DNA of 64,000 nt from Prevotella communis (GTDB lineage Bacteria; Bacteroidota; Bacteroidia; Bacteroidales; Bacteroidaceae). A program made the translations under genes and the position numbers. The notes under the pieces are model-generated. The model worked only from the letters and a program-made list of their open reading frames with translations, had not been told where the DNA came from and did not search any database. Positions within the stretch are counted from its first letter, which is position 1. Each line of letters begins with the position of its first letter. This document shows positions 46,163 through 55,674 of the stretch, piece after piece. The stretch is taken from assembly GCF_022024115.1 (NCBI RefSeq), contig NZ_CP091792.1:124001-188000 (forward strand). Direction: 5' to 3'.

Positions 46163-48310
46163 ATGAATATCAATAAGAATATAAAAGTAGCGTTGATGGC
46201 ACTGGCTGCCTTCATGGCAACGGGCTCTATGACCAGTTGCTCTGACGAGCCTGATAGTCAGTACTTCTATACTTTCACGGGCGAGATGCTGAGCGACTAT
46301 ATCAGCAACCGCGAACAGTATAGCGAGTTCAAGTATATCGTTGAGAAAGCCGACCTCATGGATCTGCTCTCTACCTATGGCAGATATACTTGCTTCCTGC
46401 CCGACAATAAGGCTGTGGACGAGTATCTGCAGTCAAAGGGTATCCCTTGTGTTGACTCGCTGAGCGTGGCCGACTGCGATACAATCGCTCGCACACACTT
46501 GGTACAGAATATGTATTCTACGTTCGAGATGGTGCTCGACTTCCTGCCTACCTACAACCTGCAGGGACGTTACCTGGCTACCAAGCCTATCGTTGACGAG
46601 AATGGTAATGCGGTTATCCAGATCGAGGGTAACGCGCATATCATCTTCAGCGACACACTGCCCGACGGACAGATCATTCACCAGAACGACTCTGTGGAGA
46701 ATGGTATCGTGCAGCCTGTGAACAAGGTGATTGAGAAGTCAAACTGCTATATCGCTGATATCTTGCGCGATAACAAGAATATTAAGTTGTTCTACGAGGC
46801 GCTCGTGGCTACTGGCGTGCGTAATGAGATTGAACTCATCGAGGATGTGACCTACTCAAAGAACCAGCCTAAGTATAAGTACAGGTCTCACGTCCACTCT
46901 GAGGTGGGTTGGGTGCCCGAGAAGAAGAAGTACGGCTTCACGGCTTTCGTAGAGCCCGACTCTATCTATCGTGCTAAGTTCGAGGAGTATGGCATCGATA
47001 CGTCTAAAGGCGACCTCCATGCGCTCTACGACCTGGCTGTCAAGCTCTATGACCCAGTGTTCGGTTCTGGCGATCCTCTGCATCGTGACGACCTGAAGGA
47101 GGGATGGAAGTTCGAGAACCTCACGGATAGTATCAACCCCTTGAAGCGTTTCATCCGCTATCATATCATGAACCGCTACGTGCCTGGTACCAATAAGCTC
47201 ACGGCTATGGAGATTCCTGAGCATGGTAAGTATCCCTTCGGTTTCGATGCCACACTGGTGAACCCCACTGAGTGGTATACCACCTTGCTGCCTCATACCA
47301 TGCTGAAGGTGTCTATGCTGACCATGAACAAGGATGAGCAGGGACGCGACTGCCGTGGTAACGACCGCGACAAGGTGAAGGGCTTCTTCATCAACCGTCG
47401 TTATGGTGAGACGTCCGACTACCAGTTCCGTGGTTCTTATGTCATCAAGGATGTGGAGGATGAATACGAGAACGACGCACTCAATGGTCACTATTTCTAT
47501 GTGGACGACTTGATTGCTTTCACTACCGATGTGCGTGACAAGGTGCAGAACATGCGTATCCGTATGGACTTCTCTACCATCTTCCCCGAGGTGATGACCA
47601 ACGATATGCGCGACGAGGGTAACTATCTGGGTGATGACCCTAATGAAACGCCTGATGAGAGTAATGAGCCTAAGAACGGTAAGAACCGTTACTTCCCCGA
47701 CGGCTACCTGGATGGTGTGACGGTGAATAATGATGGTAAATTGGTGCTCCGTCGTCCTCACCTGTACTACTGGTCTTGGCAGGGTGACGAGTGGAACCTC
47801 TTCGGCGACTATGACATGACCTTCCGTATTCCTCCTGTACCATTCAGCGGTGAGTGGCAGTTCCGTCTCGGATTCTGCGCTATTCCTACGCGTGGTGTCA
47901 TGCAGGTGTACTTCGACGGCAAGCCTCAGGGTATTCCTCTTGATATGACCAAGAACCTGGATACTGATATGTACCTGGGCGACCGTTATAAGAGTTATGA
48001 TGCCTATATGAAGATGACCGACGAGGAGAAGGCTGAGTACCAGAAGGTACTGAAGAACCTCGGTGCCTACGACGATGGCCGTAGCCAGCTCATTGGTCAG
48101 AAGGACCACCCATTGGGAAATGCTAATGGTATGTACCGTCGTATTCTCTGCCAGACTGACATCGACGCCACCAAGGATCACTACATCCGTTTCCGTGTGG
48201 CCAGCGATGGTAAGGGTAATAACAATGAGTTTATGTTCGACTTCTTCGAAATGGTGCCTAAGTCGGTATATGCTGTCGATGGTGAGGGCGCTATGGAGGA
48301 CGATCTTTAA
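46163..48310 (+). CDS. fasciclin (FAS1) domain surface lipoprotein, 715 residues
   Basis: The lipobox SMTSC (Cys26) is followed by SDEPDSQ. One clear FAS1 domain lies at about 40-190 (EFKYIVEKADLMDLLSTYGRYTCFLPDNKAVDEYL to NVDGTV-like IHQNDSVENGIVQPVNKVI). A second degenerate FAS1-like region begins near 195 (IADILRDNKNIKLFYEAL). The C-terminal part (about 460-710) is a beta-sandwich-like region of no recognised family (RFRVASDGKGNNNEFMFDFFEMVPKS). It lies 25 bp after the SusD gene. The stop codon opens straight into an AATTGATAATTG repeat. Confidence 0.83.
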   Translation: MNINKNIKVALMALAAFMATGSMTSCSDEPDSQYFYTFTGEMLSDYISNREQYSEFKYIVEKADLMDLLSTYGRYTCFLPDNKAVDEYLQSKGIPCVDSLSVADCDTIARTHLVQNMYSTFEMVLDFLPTYNLQGRYLATKPIVDENGNAVIQIEGNAHIIFSDTLPDGQIIHQNDSVENGIVQPVNKVIEKSNCYIADILRDNKNIKLFYEALVATGVRNEIELIEDVTYSKNQPKYKYRSHVHSEVGWVPEKKKYGFTAFVEPDSIYRAKFEEYGIDTSKGDLHALYDLAVKLYDPVFGSGDPLHRDDLKEGWKFENLTDSINPLKRFIRYHIMNRYVPGTNKLTAMEIPEHGKYPFGFDATLVNPTEWYTTLLPHTMLKVSMLTMNKDEQGRDCRGNDRDKVKGFFINRRYGETSDYQFRGSYVIKDVEDEYENDALNGHYFYVDDLIAFTTDVRDKVQNMRIRMDFSTIFPEVMTNDMRDEGNYLGDDPNETPDESNEPKNGKNRYFPDGYLDGVTVNNDGKLVLRRPHLYYWSWQGDEWNLFGDYDMTFRIPPVPFSGEWQFRLGFCAIPTRGVMQVYFDGKPQGIPLDMTKNLDTDMYLGDRYKSYDAYMKMTDEEKAEYQKVLKNLGAYDDGRSQLIGQKDHPLGNANGMYRRILCQTDIDATKDHYIRFRVASDGKGNNNEFMFDFFEMVPKSVYAVDGEGAMEDDL

Positions 48311-48374
48311 TTGATAATTGACAATTGATAATTGATAATTGACAATTGATAATTGATAATTGAAAACTGAAAAT
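48309..48374. repeat. ATTGATAATTGACA short tandem repeat between two FAS1 genes
   Basis: Alternating TTGATAA and TTGACAA heptad words (about eight) fill the 65-bp gap from the stop of one gene to the start of the next. The same words recur at 53627-53670 and, on the other strand, inside coding DNA at 56661-56716 and 8042-8076. Confidence 0.85.
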
Positions 48375-48375
48375 T

Positions 48376-50274
48376 ATGATTACCAAGATAAATAAAATAT
48401 TATGTGGAAGCCTGATGTGCTGCGGTATCGCCGCAGCACTGGCTGGCTGCACCGATACTTGGGACGACCACTACGACAGTCTGGGTGGCGGTGAGAATGG
48501 TGTGCACGAAGGTACCATCTGGTCTGCTATCAAGAGTAATCCTAACATGAGCAACTTCGCTAAGCTCATCGAGGGATGTGATTATGTGGACCGTCTGAAT
48601 GGTAGCCAGGTGTTCACGGTGTTTGTACCTACCAACGACGACTTCTCTGCTGCCGAGGCCGACGCGCTGATTGCAGAGTACAAGGCTCAGGCCGAAAAGG
48701 TGCTGCCCGAGAACAATACGGTTGTCAAGGAGTTCATTCAGAACCACATGGCGCTCTATAACCACTCGTTCACCAATATGCGCACCGATACCATGGTGCT
48801 GATGAACGGTAAGTATGCTATCGTTAATCCTGATACGACTATCAATGGCGTGAAGATGACCAACATCAACCAGCTCTACAGCAATGGTGTGCTCTTCACC
48901 ATGGATAAGAAACTGGAGTTCGAGCCCAACGTGTTCGAGGCTTTCCGCAAGGACGCTGACTTCGACAGCATCCGCAGCTTCATGTATAATAGTCATTTCT
49001 ATTATAAGGTGTTTCTGCCCAGCCAGAGTGTTACCGGTAGTTTCGTCAACGGTAAGATGCAGTTTCTGGACTCTGTGTTCGCACAGCGCAACGAGCTCTA
49101 CAGCTATGTGGGCCTGATCAACTCTGAGGATAGTAACTATGTGATGGTGGCTCCTACCAATGCGGTGTGGAAACAGCTCATCGAGGAGTATCAGCCTTAT
49201 TTCGACTATCCTGAGAAACTGCAGGATCGCGACTCAATGGCTTATACCAATGCTCGCCTGGCTATCGTCGAGGGTACTACCTTCAGTCGTACGTTCAACA
49301 CGGATCAGTCGCTCAACGACTCTGCCATGTCAACATCTTGTACCCGCAGCTACACTTCTCGTAAGGCTATCTGGGGTGGCGTGCCCTTCGAGTACTATCA
49401 GTACTATATGCCTAAGGCTGCCAAGGGCGCTCTGAACCAGACGGAGATTATGCACTGCAGTAATGGTGAGGTGCGCAAGGCTACGGAGTGGAACATCGAC
49501 AAGCGTATGACTTTCCATTCTTTCCGTTTGGTTGATAATTATGATCTGAAAGAGGTGAAGAAGGACTATGACAACAGCACCAAGGACTCTATCGATGCTG
49601 TGAGCCATGTAATCGACTATGTGACTGCCGACAATAAGCAGTTCTACAACAAGGTGTGGAACAACTCGTTCACGACCTTCGAGTCGCAGGTGGCTACTTC
49701 TAACCACTGGATGACTTATACCATCCCTGGTGTTCTTTCTAATATTAGTTATGACATCTACTTGGTTTACGTGCCTGCTTTGGCTGCCGATACTACAGCT
49801 ACCCCTGAGCAGCGTCTGCCAACGAAGTTCAAGGCTAAGCTCATCTCTCCGGGATTGCCTTCAGATGGTTTGGACCTCCAGAACACGGCCGATCCCTACT
49901 TCCAGTCAAAGGGTTCTGCCTATCAGCCTAATCCAGATAGCATCTGCTACGTGAAACTGGCTGACGACTTCACGTTCCCCAAGGCTACCTGGGGCGTGGG
50001 CGACGAGACCATGAAGACGTATCTGAGAATTGATTCAAGTGTATCAAACAACGAGCTGAGAAAGAAGACGCATACACGTACCATGCGTATCAACTGTATC
50101 CTGGTAGTGCCTCACGGCAGCATCGAACTGGTTGACGCTCTGCCTGCAACAGTGGGTACTGGCAAGAAGATGACTAAGATTTCTGCATCGGCTCAGGGTC
50201 AGCCTGGCGTCCTGTTGTATCCTCACGGACAATACGACGACAGAGACTATAAGGCTTGGTACATGCAACGCTAA
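48376..50274 (+). CDS. fasciclin (FAS1) domain surface lipoprotein, 632 residues
   Basis: The lipobox ALAGC (Cys25) is followed by TDTWDDHYD. The first FAS1 domain (about 45-180) shows GTIWSAIKSNPNMSNFAKLIEGCDYVDRLNG then QVFTVFVPTNDDFSAAE and HMALYNHSF. A second (about 190-410) contains FYYKVFLPSQSVTG and VMVAPTNAVWKQLIEEY. The C-terminal beta-rich region (about 420-630) resembles that of the 715-residue neighbour in position but not obviously in sequence. The two adjacent FAS1 genes probably form a set with the SusC/SusD pair that follows at 50308. Confidence 0.83.
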   Translation: MITKINKILCGSLMCCGIAAALAGCTDTWDDHYDSLGGGENGVHEGTIWSAIKSNPNMSNFAKLIEGCDYVDRLNGSQVFTVFVPTNDDFSAAEADALIAEYKAQAEKVLPENNTVVKEFIQNHMALYNHSFTNMRTDTMVLMNGKYAIVNPDTTINGVKMTNINQLYSNGVLFTMDKKLEFEPNVFEAFRKDADFDSIRSFMYNSHFYYKVFLPSQSVTGSFVNGKMQFLDSVFAQRNELYSYVGLINSEDSNYVMVAPTNAVWKQLIEEYQPYFDYPEKLQDRDSMAYTNARLAIVEGTTFSRTFNTDQSLNDSAMSTSCTRSYTSRKAIWGGVPFEYYQYYMPKAAKGALNQTEIMHCSNGEVRKATEWNIDKRMTFHSFRLVDNYDLKEVKKDYDNSTKDSIDAVSHVIDYVTADNKQFYNKVWNNSFTTFESQVATSNHWMTYTIPGVLSNISYDIYLVYVPALAADTTATPEQRLPTKFKAKLISPGLPSDGLDLQNTADPYFQSKGSAYQPNPDSICYVKLADDFTFPKATWGVGDETMKTYLRIDSSVSNNELRKKTHTRTMRINCILVVPHGSIELVDALPATVGTGKKMTKISASAQGQPGVLLYPHGQYDDRDYKAWYMQR

Positions 50275-50307
50275 TGTTCACATGACTAAAATAAAAGAAA
50301 GAACGAT

Positions 50308-53300
50308 ATGAAACGATATATCTTATTTGGAATGACGCTGCTGATGGCTTTCCCTCTCTGTGCTGTTGCGCAGGACGAAGATACTGAAGAGGAAGAGGAG
50401 GTTGTTCAGGTAAAGCGTGTAGTAAGGGTTCAGAAGCACTACGAGACGCGTACCGTCAAGGGTTATGTGTTCGACGCTGCTTCGCAAAAGCCTGTGTCGG
50501 GTGCCATCGTCCGCGCAGCCGATATCGATGGTTATAGTGTGCTGACCGACGATGATGGTAGCTACTCTCTGAAGTTGCCTCTCTTCTCTACGTCACTCTA
50601 TATTTCTTCTCCCGACCACAACCCCGTGAAGATCGGTTTGTCCAAGGACGAGGCTCAGAAGAGCGTGAATCTGTATCCTTCTGCTTTCACTGCCGAGTAT
50701 GGTCTGCAGACCAACGTACGTGGTGACTACGGGGCTACTGATTTCAAATATTCTCCTGCCATCAATATCAAGGACGAGGTGCAGAAGCAGCTCGGTGGTC
50801 AGGTCTACACCATCAACCGCAGCGGTACGCCCGGTATCGGTAGCGTGATGTTCATGCAGGGTCTCAACTCACTGAACGTGAACGCCCAGCCGCTGATCGT
50901 TATCGACGACGTGATCATCGACCAGCAGTATGGCCGCACCTTGCTGCACGATGGTTTCTATAATGATGTGCTGAACAACATCAACCCTGCTGATATCGAG
51001 AAGGTGACGGTCATCCGCAACGGTACCGCGCTCTACGGTTCGAAGGGTGCCAATGGTGTCATCCTGATCCAGACACGCCGCAACAAGTCCATGGCTACCC
51101 GTATCACGGCCAACATCTCTGCCGGCGTCACCATGGAGCCCAACTATATCTCGGTGATGAATGCTGACCAGTATCGCAGCTATGCTTCTGAGATGCTGAA
51201 ATCTACCAATACCACACTGCGCGACTTCAAGTTCCTGAAGTCTGAGTACGATGCTAGGGGTAATAAGTACTATTACTATGATCAGTACCACCAGAACACA
51301 GACTGGAAGGACTATGTATATCGTACGGCCATGACGCAGAACTATGGTATCAATATCGAGGGTGGTGACGATGTGGCTAACTACAACTTGTCTGTGGGCT
51401 ATACCAACGCACAGAGCACCATGAAGTATAATGATATGGACCGTCTGAACGTACGTTTCAATACGGACATCTCGCTGAGCAACAAACTGTCTGTTCGCTT
51501 TGACGCTTCATTCGCCAACCAGACGCGCGACATCCGTAACGACGGTGCGCCCGAGGGTTATGACGAGGGTACGCCTACCGCTCCTTCTTTCCTGGCTTAT
51601 GTGAAGAGCCCCTTCATGAGTGCTTACAGCTATGGTCACGACGAGACGGGTGCAGGCCGTTTCTCTAAGGAGCACTACGACGTCGCCCCGGAGTCTTACC
51701 TGAGTGAGGCTTTGGCCAACTACAACAAATACAACTGGCAGTTGGGCAACCCCGCTGCTATCAACCAGTATGCTGAGGCTAATACCAAGAACCGTTTCGA
51801 GACATCTATGCTGAACCTCACGGTGACACCGAAACTGGAGATTGCACGCGACCTCTACGTGAGCGAGCACTTCAGCTATAACCTGGTGAACACCAACGAG
51901 ATGTTCTATATCCCCATCAACGGTACGCCTAAATATTATGTCTTTAGCTTGGGTGACAATGATTTTGACAACGAGACTCGTTCTTTGGCTTCTAAGCAGA
52001 ACTCAGTAATGAGTGACACCCGTATCGACTGGAAGAAGCGTTTCGACGCTCACTTCCTCCACCTCTTCGGTGGTGCCCGCATCAACTGGGAGAGCTTCAC
52101 TTCTACTTCTCAGGTGGGTTACAACACTGGTAGTGATAAGACACCGTTCTTGAGCGGTTCTCTGCAGGACAAGGATGTTGTGGGTATCAGTGAGAACTGG
52201 AACTCGCTCTCTTGGTATGCACAGGCTGAGTACAATTACAAAGGTCGTTACTATGCACAGGCCAACCTGACCATCGACGGTTCTTCTCGCTTCGGTCAGG
52301 AGGGTGGCGACTTCCGCCTCTTCAAGGCTGCTTGGGGTGTGTTCCCCAGCTTCCAGGCCGGATGGGTGGTTACCAACGAGCCTTGGATGGCCGACGTGAA
52401 GGGTATCGACTACCTGAAGCTCTCTGCCGGTTACGACATCAGCGGTAACGACGATATCGACTACTATGCTGCTCGCAGTTATTTCCGTGCTGCTCAGTTC
52501 CTCCACACCATCTCTAGTATCGCTTTCGAGGGTATCGGTAACACGAAGATTCAGTGGGAGACCACCCGTCGCCTGAACCTGGGTCTGGAGGGTAGCTTCT
52601 TCGACAACCGCCTGAGCTTGGGCTTCAACTACTTCCGTTCTAAGACCGACAACCTGCTCACACTCCAGCAGCTGGGCTACCTCAGTGGTCTGAAGGAGAA
52701 CTGGTCTAACGGTGGTAAACTGAAGAACGAGGGCTTCGACGTGAGCTTCACGGCTAAGGTGCTCAACCTGAAGAACTGGCAGTGGCAGATTGGTGCCAGC
52801 GCTGGTCACTATAAGAACCAGATCACCGAACTGCCTGATGGTAAGCAGTTCATTGACAACGAAATCTATGGTGCTACCGTTCGCACGCAGGTGGGTGGCG
52901 TAGCCAACGCTTTCTATGGCTACAAGACTCTGGGCGTCTTCAGCACCACGGCCGAGGCTCAGGCTGCTTCTGCAGCTGCCGCTGGTGCCGCTACCTATGA
53001 TCCCAATGGTCTCTATTTCGTTGGCGAGAATGGTGTTGACCATGTGTACTTCGAGGCTGGCGATATGCATTTTGCCGACCTGAACAACGATGGCATGATT
53101 ACAGATGCTGACCGCACCTTCATCGGTGATCCTAATCCTGATATCTATGGTAATATCTTCACCTCTCTGTCTTTCAAGCGCTTTAAGTTGGATGTCAACT
53201 TCAACTACTCTCTGGGTAATGATATCTACAACTATATGCGCTCTCAGCTCGAGGGTGGCTCTCGCTTCATGAACCAGACCACTGCTATGCTTCGTCGCTG

Positions 53301-53625
53301 GCAGGTGGAGGGTCAGCAGACGGATATTCCTCGTATCACATTCCAGGATCCTCTGGGCAACGGACGTTTCAGCGACCGCTGGATCGAGGATGGTTCTTAC
53401 TTGCGTCTGAAGAGTGTCACACTCTCTTACGACCTGCCTGTGAAGTCTGAGTATCTGCAGGGCTTCCAGTTCTGGATCCAGGGCAACAACTTGCTCACCT
53501 TCACGAAATATCTGGGCAGCGATCCTGAGATGACTGCTACTTCAAGTGTCATCGGTCAGGGCTTCGACCTGGGCCGTCTGGGTCAGAGCCGTAGCATCGT
53601 GGCTGGTGTGAAGATCAACCTGTAA
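50308..53625 (+). CDS. SusC/RagA-family receptor, divergent N-terminus
   Basis: A 1105-residue transporter. The signal peptide ends near CAVAQ (residue 22), followed by an acidic run DEDTEEEEE (23-31) and VVQVKRVVRVQKHYETRTVKGYV before the carboxypeptidase-like domain (about 48-125). The VVVGYGTQ signature is absent. The plug is still recognisable by MFMQGLNSLNVNAQPLIVIDD and GSKGANGVILIQTRR, and the barrel end by LGQSRSIVAGVKINL. The partner SusD lies at 53682. The acidic run where TonB contact is expected is odd and may alter energisation. Confidence 0.92.
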   Translation: MKRYILFGMTLLMAFPLCAVAQDEDTEEEEEVVQVKRVVRVQKHYETRTVKGYVFDAASQKPVSGAIVRAADIDGYSVLTDDDGSYSLKLPLFSTSLYISSPDHNPVKIGLSKDEAQKSVNLYPSAFTAEYGLQTNVRGDYGATDFKYSPAINIKDEVQKQLGGQVYTINRSGTPGIGSVMFMQGLNSLNVNAQPLIVIDDVIIDQQYGRTLLHDGFYNDVLNNINPADIEKVTVIRNGTALYGSKGANGVILIQTRRNKSMATRITANISAGVTMEPNYISVMNADQYRSYASEMLKSTNTTLRDFKFLKSEYDARGNKYYYYDQYHQNTDWKDYVYRTAMTQNYGINIEGGDDVANYNLSVGYTNAQSTMKYNDMDRLNVRFNTDISLSNKLSVRFDASFANQTRDIRNDGAPEGYDEGTPTAPSFLAYVKSPFMSAYSYGHDETGAGRFSKEHYDVAPESYLSEALANYNKYNWQLGNPAAINQYAEANTKNRFETSMLNLTVTPKLEIARDLYVSEHFSYNLVNTNEMFYIPINGTPKYYVFSLGDNDFDNETRSLASKQNSVMSDTRIDWKKRFDAHFLHLFGGARINWESFTSTSQVGYNTGSDKTPFLSGSLQDKDVVGISENWNSLSWYAQAEYNYKGRYYAQANLTIDGSSRFGQEGGDFRLFKAAWGVFPSFQAGWVVTNEPWMADVKGIDYLKLSAGYDISGNDDIDYYAARSYFRAAQFLHTISSIAFEGIGNTKIQWETTRRLNLGLEGSFFDNRLSLGFNYFRSKTDNLLTLQQLGYLSGLKENWSNGGKLKNEGFDVSFTAKVLNLKNWQWQIGASAGHYKNQITELPDGKQFIDNEIYGATVRTQVGGVANAFYGYKTLGVFSTTAEAQAASAAAAGAATYDPNGLYFVGENGVDHVYFEAGDMHFADLNNDGMITDADRTFIGDPNPDIYGNIFTSLSFKRFKLDVNFNYSLGNDIYNYMRSQLEGGSRFMNQTTAMLRRWQVEGQQTDIPRITFQDPLGNGRFSDRWIEDGSYLRLKSVTLSYDLPVKSEYLQGFQFWIQGNNLLTFTKYLGSDPEMTATSSVIGQGFDLGRLGQSRSIVAGVKINL

Positions 53626-53626
53626 A

Positions 53627-53670
53627 GAATTGAGAATTGATAATTGACAATTGATAATTGACAATTGAAA
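53627..53670. repeat. ATTGATAATTGACA repeat between SusC and SusD genes
   Basis: Five to six TTGATAA / TTGACAA words fill the gap from just after the susC-like stop to just before ATG 53682, the same family as at 48309. Confidence 0.85.
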
Positions 53671-53681
53671 ACTAAAAGATT

Positions 53682-55565
53682 ATGAATATTAAAAATATAT
53701 ATCGTAAAGGGGCTGGATCAATGGTCTGCGGCATCGCCGCAGCCATGATGGCTCTTCCCGTGCTTACTTCGTGTGAGGATTTCTTCACGCAGGAGAGCGA
53801 TGATGTTCTCTATGCTGACCAGGAGCACCTGAATATTGCTGAGGACTCTATCTATTCTGTCACGGGTATCCTCACAAAGTTGCAGGCGCTGGCCGACCGC
53901 ACCGTCCTGCTGGGTGAACTGCGTGGCGACTTGGTGGACTTGACTACTGTGGCTAACAATGACCTGCGCGAAATCTATGAGTTCAATGTCAGCGATGATA
54001 ATAAGTATAATCAGCCTAGCGACTACTATGCTGTCATCAACAACTGTAACTACTTCATCGAACATGTGGATACGGCGCTGCACGACAACCGTGGCGAGAT
54101 TATCTTCATGAAGGAGTATTGCGCTGTGAAGGCTATCCGTGCCTGGACTTACCTGCAGCTGGTGCTCAACTATGGTGAGGTGCCTTTCTTCGACAAGGCT
54201 TTGCTCAGTAAGGAGCAGGCCGAGCAGGCTGAGAGTGCCGGTAAGAAGAACATCGAGGAGATCTGTACGTATTTCATCAACGACCTGGCTACACTGCCCG
54301 AGCGCTACAACACCGAACTGCCTGGCTATCGTCAGATTCGTGGTTTGGAGTCTAAACTGCTCTACTTCCCCTTGAGCATCGTTCGTGGCGACCTCTACTT
54401 GTGGCGTGCTACCATGACCGGTAATGTGGAGGACTATAAGAATGCTGCCCGTCACTACTATAAGTATATCAGCGAGCGCAATGGTGCTTTCTCTGCTTAT
54501 CCTACAACGGAGAGTCGTGTCTGCTGGACACCTGGTCAGACCAACTGGAGCAGCCGTACTGCTTACTCAGATGTGGCTTCTTTCTCTGAATTGGTGAATG
54601 CCAATGCTGAGTTGATCTCGCTAATCGCGGGCGACTCTATCCGTGCTGAGGGTCACTACAGCGAACTGCGTAACATCTTCACGTCTACTAAACTGAATGA
54701 CTATAAGGTGAGCGTAACGCCTTCTCAGCGTCTGTTCGATATCTCTGAGGCTCAGAACAACTGTGTGCTGGCTGCCAATGGTCTGAGTGTTTACTACGCT
54801 CCTAAGGGTCTGAATGAACACAGGTCTGGCGACCTGCGTCTGTCATGGTATTACGATCAGTCTTATACCATCGATGCTGTTTCCAACAAGCGTATCGATA
54901 CGCAGGACATCTCTAAGTACAACTCTCGTAACGTGCATATCTACCGTCGTACCATGGTGTATATGCGCTTGGCTGAGGCCCTCAATGGTGCCGGCTATCC
55001 CCGCATGGCGTTCCAGATTCTGGCCCAGGGTCTGAGCAACGAGGCTATCGAGGAGAATGTGATGTCTCGCTACTACAACTACGATGCTGAGAACGACACC
55101 ATCGTGATGTCTCAGAAGGACTCACTCTTCCTGGCTGAGTTCAACTTCGACAACAACCTGTATGGTGTCTGCGACAACCTGGATCTGGCTAAGACGACTG
55201 CTGCTGGTCACAACCAGATTGGTATCCACATGCGTGGTTCAGGTTACACACCTATGGACACTACTTATGTGCTGCCTCACGACACCATCGAGACCGACCC
55301 CGTGAAGCGTGCTAAGCTCATCAAGGAGCAGCAGGCTGCTGTCGATACACTCCTGCTCACAGAGTCTGCGCTGGAGTTTGCGTTCGAGGGTACCCGCTAC
55401 TATGACATCATGCGCTTCGCCAAGCGTCAGGCCAACCCTGCCGCTGCCATGAAGCAGATCATCGAGGCTCGTCGCGGAACAAAGGGCACCACGTCTGTGC
55501 CTCTCACCGACGAGAGCTCTTGGTTCCTGAAGTGGAACGGCAAGCTCGGTGTCTTCAAGAATTAA
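53682..55565 (+). CDS. SusD/RagB-family surface lipoprotein
   Basis: A 627-residue protein with lipobox VLTSC (Cys31) followed by EDFFTQESDD. SusD features: AVKAIRAWTYLQLVLNYGEVPFF (about 148-170), RTMVYMRLAEALNGAGYP and the late ESALEFAFEGTRYYDIMRFAKRQ. The C-terminus ends in LGVFKN rather than NPGY. It is the last gene of the train, with a strong terminator at 55590-55632. Confidence 0.93.
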   Translation: MNIKNIYRKGAGSMVCGIAAAMMALPVLTSCEDFFTQESDDVLYADQEHLNIAEDSIYSVTGILTKLQALADRTVLLGELRGDLVDLTTVANNDLREIYEFNVSDDNKYNQPSDYYAVINNCNYFIEHVDTALHDNRGEIIFMKEYCAVKAIRAWTYLQLVLNYGEVPFFDKALLSKEQAEQAESAGKKNIEEICTYFINDLATLPERYNTELPGYRQIRGLESKLLYFPLSIVRGDLYLWRATMTGNVEDYKNAARHYYKYISERNGAFSAYPTTESRVCWTPGQTNWSSRTAYSDVASFSELVNANAELISLIAGDSIRAEGHYSELRNIFTSTKLNDYKVSVTPSQRLFDISEAQNNCVLAANGLSVYYAPKGLNEHRSGDLRLSWYYDQSYTIDAVSNKRIDTQDISKYNSRNVHIYRRTMVYMRLAEALNGAGYPRMAFQILAQGLSNEAIEENVMSRYYNYDAENDTIVMSQKDSLFLAEFNFDNNLYGVCDNLDLAKTTAAGHNQIGIHMRGSGYTPMDTTYVLPHDTIETDPVKRAKLIKEQQAAVDTLLLTESALEFAFEGTRYYDIMRFAKRQANPAAAMKQIIEARRGTKGTTSVPLTDESSWFLKWNGKLGVFKN

Positions 55566-55589
55566 CTCTTGAACTTATAACATATAGTG

Positions 55590-55650
55590 GCGCAAAGCGT
55601 TAAAGATTTTAAACGCTTTGCGCTACTTTGTTTTTAATTCGTATCTTTGC
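55590..55650 (+). terminator. terminator of the FAS1/Sus train overlapping the next promoter
   Basis: The perfect 12-bp stem GCGCAAAGCGTT / AACGCTTTGCGC (55590-55601, 55612-55623) is followed by TACTTTGTTTTT. A -7 box TATCTTTGC lies at 55642-55650, and TTTG at 55617-55620, inside the 3' arm of the stem, sits 21 bp upstream as the likely -33 element of the lipoprotein gene at 55675. Confidence 0.8.
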
Positions 55651-55674
55651 ACTATTAACATTCTATTGACGCGT

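Noticed and set aside
46856..48181. 441-codon minus-strand open frame opposite the 715-residue FAS1 gene
   Set aside because: A mirror of the codon pattern of the FAS1 gene. No promoter, ribosome-binding site or recognisable protein.
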